From Thecamonas trahens ATCC 50062 (taxonomy: Eukaryota > Apusozoa > Apusomonadida > Apusomonadidae), in the NCBI RefSeq assembly GCF_000142905.1, contig NW_013657619.1, positions 1 through 20,941 of the forward strand: a DNA stretch of 20,941 nucleotides, read 5' to 3'. The position numbers were made by a program, and so were the translations under genes. The notes below the pieces were generated by a model. The model was not told where the DNA came from. It did not search any database and saw only the letters and a program-made list of their open reading frames with translations. Positions 17,549 to 20,941 of this stretch are shown in pieces (within the stretch, counting starts at the first letter, position 1; each line of letters opens with the position of its first letter).

Positions 17549-19267
17549 TCAACCATCCTTGCTGGTCTCCTGGTTGGAAGCATGGACAATCGGCGGTGAC
17601 GCGGGCTTGGCATTGGTTGCTTGCCGGTCGGCTTGGCCTTCCGGCTTGGCCTTGGCCTTTGGCTTGATCTTTGGCTTGGCATTGGCCTTGGCCTTGGCCT
17701 TTGGCTTGATCTTTGGCTTGATCTTTGGCTTGATCTTTGGCTTGGCCTTGGCCTTGGCCTGGGCCTTTGGCTTGATCTTTGGCTTGGCCTTGGCCTTGGC
17801 CTTGGCCTTGGTCTTGGTATTGGTCTTCGTCGACGCACCAGGTTTCGCCTCGCCGACTGCCTTTGTCACAAAGCCCTCGCTGGCCATGGCAGCCTTGGCG
17901 GCCGCGACCTTGCGGCGGTGGGACTTGATGCTTACAATCTGGTCCGCCCGAGCCACCACATCGTGCTCGTCGAGGTGAGCGAGGACGGCGGAAAGTACGG
18001 CGGGTGACGCAAAGTTGAGCCGCTGTCTGATGTCGAGGCCTGTGGCGACGGCAAACGCCTGTGCACCCTCAACGATGGCGCCGGCGAGCGCGCCAGGCAC
18101 GCCGCAAATCGCCGCACCCACGGGTGCTGCCGCTGCGCGGGTGATGGTGGCCACAAGCAGCTGCACCTCGCTGGCTGCCATGCCTGCCGCGGTAACAATG
18201 CTCGCTACCGCAGTACTGCCGCTCTGGAGGAGGATCTGCTCGCCAGAGACGCTCTCGATGGCGGAGGCGAGGACGTTCTGTCGGAGACTGGAGCTCGAGT
18301 CGCCGCCATCGAGACAGGCGGGGAGCTCGGCGAGTGAGCTGCCGGCAGCCTCGGCGTGCACTGCATGTGCAAGGACGCCGAGCAGGCGCGAGTCGATGAG
18401 CAGCGAGCCAAGCTTGTCTTGGCACTTTGGCGCGGCAGCGTCGTGCGGTGAAGTGATGAGGATCTCGCCGTGCCACAACGTCGCCGCATGCTGCAGCACC
18501 TCGAGGTGATTCATGGCGCGCTTGGTGCTCATTGCCGCGAGCCCCCAGTGCGCCTGTGCAACTGCTGGTGTCTGCATGGCCGTAAAGAAGCAACCGGTGG
18601 CCCAGTACCACGGAACGGCGGCGCAGACGACCGCGGCAAAGGCACGAAGCGCGACGCCGGCAGACCGGTCCATCTGCGGGACCAGCGCCACCACCGGAAG
18701 AAGAGACACATTTCCGACTGCTTTCTTCAGCGCCGCCACGACCGTGGCTTGGTTGCCAGCTTGGGTCTGATGCCGGATGACGTTGTACACAGCCTTGTTG
18801 ATCTCGCCAAAGGCCGTCTCGACCGCAGCCCGTTGACTTGCCTGCCACGCAAAGCCACGGAAGAAGATGTCTCGGAGTGAGGAGCTGAAGCTGCGGGTAA
18901 TGAGCAGAAAGTGTGCCCAGAACATGTCGACCGGCATGGCGTCAAAGATCTCCGCCGTGCCAAACTTGTCGCCGAGCGCCTCCAGCGGCCGCAGCACCGC
19001 CGACAATCCGGCCACCACCTGATGCTCGTGGTAGCCATTGACTGCGGTCACCACCTTGCTCTCTACCGACGCTAGGAGGCTCGCCACCACCTCCTTGTCC
19101 ACCGGCATCGTTTGCCCCGCCGATAATCGAGGCGATGCCGATGACGACGGCGCAGTCGATGGCGGAGCCGGCGCTGCACCGGTTGGTGACCACTCTGGCA
19201 CAGATGCCAGATCGCGGCGAGCGATCTCCATCCACGTGCTCATCGCCAACAAACTGTGTCCGCCCAT
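17549..19267 (-). CDS. Unknown 572-residue protein with a Lys-rich repetitive tail
   Basis: I do not recognise a family. The first 55 residues are Pro/Ser/Ala-rich. Residues from about 60 to 470 are mainly helical by composition, with hydrophobic stretches near 190-240 (including a VPWYWATGCFF segment) and an Ala/Gly-rich one near 350-410 that could be membrane-associated. No catalytic motif is evident. The last 90 residues consist of KAKAK, KPKIKPK and similar units encoded by GGCCTT and GGCTTGATCTTT repeats read on the + strand. The long frame without stops, the ATG in a CCATGG context and the well-placed neighbours support a real gene. The tail would make the C-terminus strongly basic, suiting binding to nucleic acid or acidic membranes; that is inference from charge alone. 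Confidence 0.7.
   Translation of the reverse strand: MGGHSLLAMSTWMEIARRDLASVPEWSPTGAAPAPPSTAPSSSASPRLSAGQTMPVDKEVVASLLASVESKVVTAVNGYHEHQVVAGLSAVLRPLEALGDKFGTAEIFDAMPVDMFWAHFLLITRSFSSSLRDIFFRGFAWQASQRAAVETAFGEINKAVYNVIRHQTQAGNQATVVAALKKAVGNVSLLPVVALVPQMDRSAGVALRAFAAVVCAAVPWYWATGCFFTAMQTPAVAQAHWGLAAMSTKRAMNHLEVLQHAATLWHGEILITSPHDAAAPKCQDKLGSLLIDSRLLGVLAHAVHAEAAGSSLAELPACLDGGDSSSSLRQNVLASAIESVSGEQILLQSGSTAVASIVTAAGMAASEVQLLVATITRAAAAPVGAAICGVPGALAGAIVEGAQAFAVATGLDIRQRLNFASPAVLSAVLAHLDEHDVVARADQIVSIKSHRRKVAAAKAAMASEGFVTKAVGEAKPGASTKTNTKTKAKAKAKAKPKIKPKAQAKAKAKPKIKPKIKPKIKPKAKAKANAKPKIKPKAKAKPEGQADRQATNAKPASPPIVHASNQETSKDG
17625..17830 (-). repeat. Coding tandem repeats for a Lys/Ala/Pro/Ile tail
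   Basis: Two interleaved units as seen on the + strand: GGCCTT (Lys-Ala) and GGCTTGATCTTT (Lys-Ile-Lys-Pro). Units of 6 and 12 bases keep the frame, so copy number can vary without disrupting the gene. Confidence 0.85.
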
Positions 19268-19319
19268 GGGTCAGCAGCCGACGACGACGCGTGTGAGAGC
19301 TGTATTGTGAGGTCACTGC

Positions 19320-19719
19320 TCAGCTCACCCGCGGCGACGAGGGTGACGAGGGCGACAAGGCCGACGAGGGCGACAAAGGCAGCAGCGGCGAGACGGGTGC
19401 CGTGACACTCTCAAAGATCCAGCTTGCGCAGCCTTGACGTCGCCGTCGGGCACAACCTGGTAGACGCCAATGGGCTGGCGGGGAGAGCCGTACCCTCTTC
19501 CCGCTCTGGGCAATTGGTCGAGAGACGACCGCCGGACAGAGGCCAAGCCAATGCGAGCGGCGGCAGACTGGTGGCCGGCCGACGACAGGGCGACAGCCTC
19601 TGCTTGGGCGGCGAATTCACCCTTGGCGACATGTACGGACGCTACATACTGTGACTACGAATAGATCTTACTGTGCTACATGTCGCTCCCAAGTTGGCGC
19701 TCCGCAAGGGCGACAGCAT
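19320..19719 (-). CDS. Small unknown protein gene with proposed tiny intron and apparent frameshift
   Basis: Not recognised. A clearly coding-like frame on the - strand (19648 to about 19415) contains VAKGEFAAQAEAVALSS, RIGLASVRRSS and PIGVYQVVPDGDVKAAQ, with G/C at most third positions. It opens after a CACAG acceptor-like site with no ATG of its own. A possible first exon is 19719-19672 (ATG, 16 codons) before GTAAGA, but that implies an intron of only 23 bases. Near the end a -1 shift at the TTT read on the - strand (19415-19413) leads to SFESVTAPVSPL and a Ser/Pro-rich tail ending in TGA at 19322-19320, 52 bases before the next ATG. The protein would be about 125 residues. A + strand frame across the same DNA was considered and judged less likely. 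Confidence 0.35.
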
Positions 19720-19789
19720 CGAGACAACCAAGGAGCCAAGCGCGGCATGGCTGGCCAAAGCACAGAACGGCGCAGCTTTACATCTGATC

Positions 19790-20698
19790 TCAACGACGAC
19801 GCGACGACTTGCCCTTGCGTGAGCCCTTACGCGAGCCCTTGCCCTTGCCCTTGCCCTTGCCCTTGCCCTTGCCCTTGTCCTTGCCCTTTCCATCGGTCTT
19901 GCCGCTTCCGGTGTTCCAGGCATCCTTGATGCGCGAGGCTGCCGTCGACTTGCCCTCAGGCTTGGCATCGGCCATGAGGTTGGCGCGACGGATGTTGTCG
20001 ACCTCGTGGGCAACCTGGACGGTGGAGCACGGGGCGAGGAGGCAGCCGGTGCAGATGTCAGTACAGCAGTTGCCGTCGATGCGCTGCTGCTCGCGGACAA
20101 TGTTGCGGACAAGTGCTGGGGTGGTGCAGAGGACGTTGAAGCACCAGTCGGACGAGTCGTACGATGCCCGGACCTGGGCCGAGAAGCACGGCATGCAGAC
20201 GCAGGCGCGGCAGAACGGGCCGAGGCCATCGTGGCACACATCGCAGGAGCGGATGGCCCACGCGCCGCCATGCCGGCGGCCACTGACGTTCATCCGCGAC
20301 CGCTTGGCGTTCCGCCGCGACGCCTTGGTATGCTTGGGCTTGACCTCGCCGCGGACCGAGGTCTCGAACAGCATCTGGCGTGCCATGCACGGGAGGCAGA
20401 AGCAGGCGGTGCAGATGTCGGCAGTGCAGGACGAGTCGATGCCGTAGCCCTCGCGCATGATGTTCCGCGAGGCAGCCGGTGGAGCACAGAAGAGAGTAAA
20501 GACCCAGTTGGTCCGCGAGTACGCGTTCATAGCCGATGCCACGGCGCAGCATGGGCAGAAGAGCGCGTACAGGTTGTCGCAGAACGAACCCTCGCACGAG
20601 CACAGCGCAGAGGTAAAGTCAGGCCGCTCAGAGTACGACAGCTCGTCCGAGTAGCTGCTCCCGCTACTCTTGCTGCTTCCATCATACGAAGACGACAT
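19790..20698 (-). CDS. Protein with two PLAC8 domains and a Lys/Gly-rich tail
   Basis: A 302-residue Cys-rich protein. Residues about 27-110 form one PLAC8 (cornifelin/FCR-like) domain and about 148-235 a second, each with CPCC- or CMPC-type clusters, an ...R.NI.RE.. .ID segment and a closing C...CC.P C pattern. Single PLAC8 proteins are small membrane-associated proteins linked in plants to fruit size and metal transport. Two copies in one chain suggest an internal duplication. The N-terminus is Ser/Tyr-rich. The last 35 residues are KGKGKGK...SRKGSRKGK ending in SSRRR, from GCCCTT repeats. The start is the ATG at 20698; the frame runs further upstream only through minisatellite DNA. The function is not known. 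Confidence 0.82.
   Translation of the reverse strand: MSSSYDGSSKSSGSSYSDELSYSERPDFTSALCSCEGSFCDNLYALFCPCCAVASAMNAYSRTNWVFTLFCAPPAASRNIMREGYGIDSSCTADICTACFCLPCMARQMLFETSVRGEVKPKHTKASRRNAKRSRMNVSGRRHGGAWAIRSCDVCHDGLGPFCRACVCMPCFSAQVRASYDSSDWCFNVLCTTPALVRNIVREQQRIDGNCCTDICTGCLLAPCSTVQVAHEVDNIRRANLMADAKPEGKSTAASRIKDAWNTGSGKTDGKGKDKGKGKGKGKGKGKGSRKGSRKGKSSRRR
19835..19887 (-). repeat. GCCCTT hexamer repeat coding for a Lys/Gly tail
   Basis: About eight near-perfect GCCCTT units on the + strand (AAGGGC on the coding strand), giving alternating Lys and Gly in the PLAC8 protein. The same unit occurs in the RAB28 3' end. Confidence 0.85.
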
Positions 20699-20811
20699 CC
20701 TTGTTTGTTTCACCTTAGACTCAAGTATACTTTCCACCACCACCACACGCCCATCGCCGTCTCGCTGTCCCGCTGTCCCGCCGTCTTGCCGTCTCGCCGA
20801 GCATACCTGGA
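20699..20811. promoter_or_regulatory. Upstream region of the PLAC8 gene
   Basis: About 110 bases upstream of the start, with short imperfect CGCTGTCC/CGCCGTCTTGC repeats at about 20760-20800. This is presumably the leader and promoter; no element is recognised. Confidence 0.3.
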
Positions 20812-20927
20812 ATGGCCGCCCGCCACCAGCCACCAGGCCACCGGCCACCGGCCACCGGCCATCAGCCACCAGCCACTAGCCACCAGCCACCGGCAACCGG
20901 CCACCGGCCATCGGCCACCGGCCACTC
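20812..20927. repeat. GCCACCG/GCCACCA minisatellite
   Basis: Tandem 7-base units, mainly GCCACCG, GCCACCA and GCCATC(A/G), run almost to the window edge and are followed by a C run. Variation between units is by single bases. Frames through it (Trp/Val/Gly-rich on the - strand) are by-products of the repeat. Confidence 0.85.
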
Positions 20928-20941
20928 CACCCCCCCCCCTG

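Noticed and set aside
16588-17838. PIGL start upstream of 17430 in the same open frame
   Set aside because: The extension is Arg/Pro/Ser repeat sequence, the out-of-frame reading of the neighbouring gene's Lys-rich repeat.
19266-19437. A + strand mini-gene: ATG at 19266, intron GTGAGA..CTCAG, then an Asp/Glu/Gly/Lys-rich exon
   Set aside because: Splice sites and phase fit, but the exon is the exact complement of a repeat and would give a very short repetitive peptide. The - strand frame has more natural composition. Not fully excluded.
20812-20927. Possible CRISPR-like array
   Set aside because: Units are 7 bases and contiguous with no spacers; it is a minisatellite in a eukaryotic genome.

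Overview
The window is a dense, intron-poor, GC-rich nuclear fragment from a eukaryotic protist. It carries eukaryote-only genes (a CCT chaperonin subunit, eIF3 subunit I, RCL1, an EMC subunit, PIG-L, RAB28 and an ARL16-like GTPase). Introns are few and use GT..AG, mostly with donors starting GTACG. Two of the GTPases (RAB28 and the ARL16-like protein) are linked to cilia in other organisms, so a flagellate is likely. My best guess is an apusomonad such as Thecamonas. This is inference from gene content and composition; I could not search.

Layout. Positions 1-480 are T-rich and featureless. Positions 481-1990 are C-rich low-complexity DNA with no credible gene, and 1991-2957 holds only weak coding signal. 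Then come calmodulin-lysine methyltransferase (+, 2958) and a PDCD2-like protein (+, 4082), followed by CCT5 (-, 5505-7162). A C-rich divergent promoter region leads to an ARL16-like GTPase (+, 7637) and an EMC10-like protein (+, 8507, one intron). eIF3I (-, 9380-10707) and RCL1 (+, 10933-12143) diverge around a 100-base assembly gap that lies in poly-C. Next are a small unknown gene (-, 12148-12589), an ankyrin-repeat protein (-, 12586-14118), a membrane-anchored short-chain dehydrogenase (+, 14315), RAB28 (-, 15486-16450), PIG-L (-, 16588-17430), a 572-residue orphan with a Lys-rich tail (-, 17549-19267), a second small unknown gene (-, 19320-19719), and a double-PLAC8 protein with a Lys/Gly tail (-, 19790-20698). 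A GCCACCG-type minisatellite closes the window.

The genes do not form a pathway. They are housekeeping genes packed tail to tail (3' ends 4, 19 and 34 bases apart) or head to head across C-rich spacers. Loose themes are the endomembrane system (EMC10, PIG-L, SDR, RAB28), ribosome biogenesis and translation (RCL1, PDCD2-like/Tsr4, eIF3I) and protein folding (CCT5).

The most striking pattern is that up to six genes need a shift of exactly -1 to match their family's C-terminus or to stay in high-GC3 coding frame. Each shift lies at a short homopolymer, and five of the six are near the 3' end of the gene. Missing single bases in the assembly are the plainest explanation. The uniform polarity and position deserve a check against RNA reads. 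A second pattern is that three genes in the last 5.5 kb end in Lys-rich tails encoded by hexamer or dodecamer repeats.
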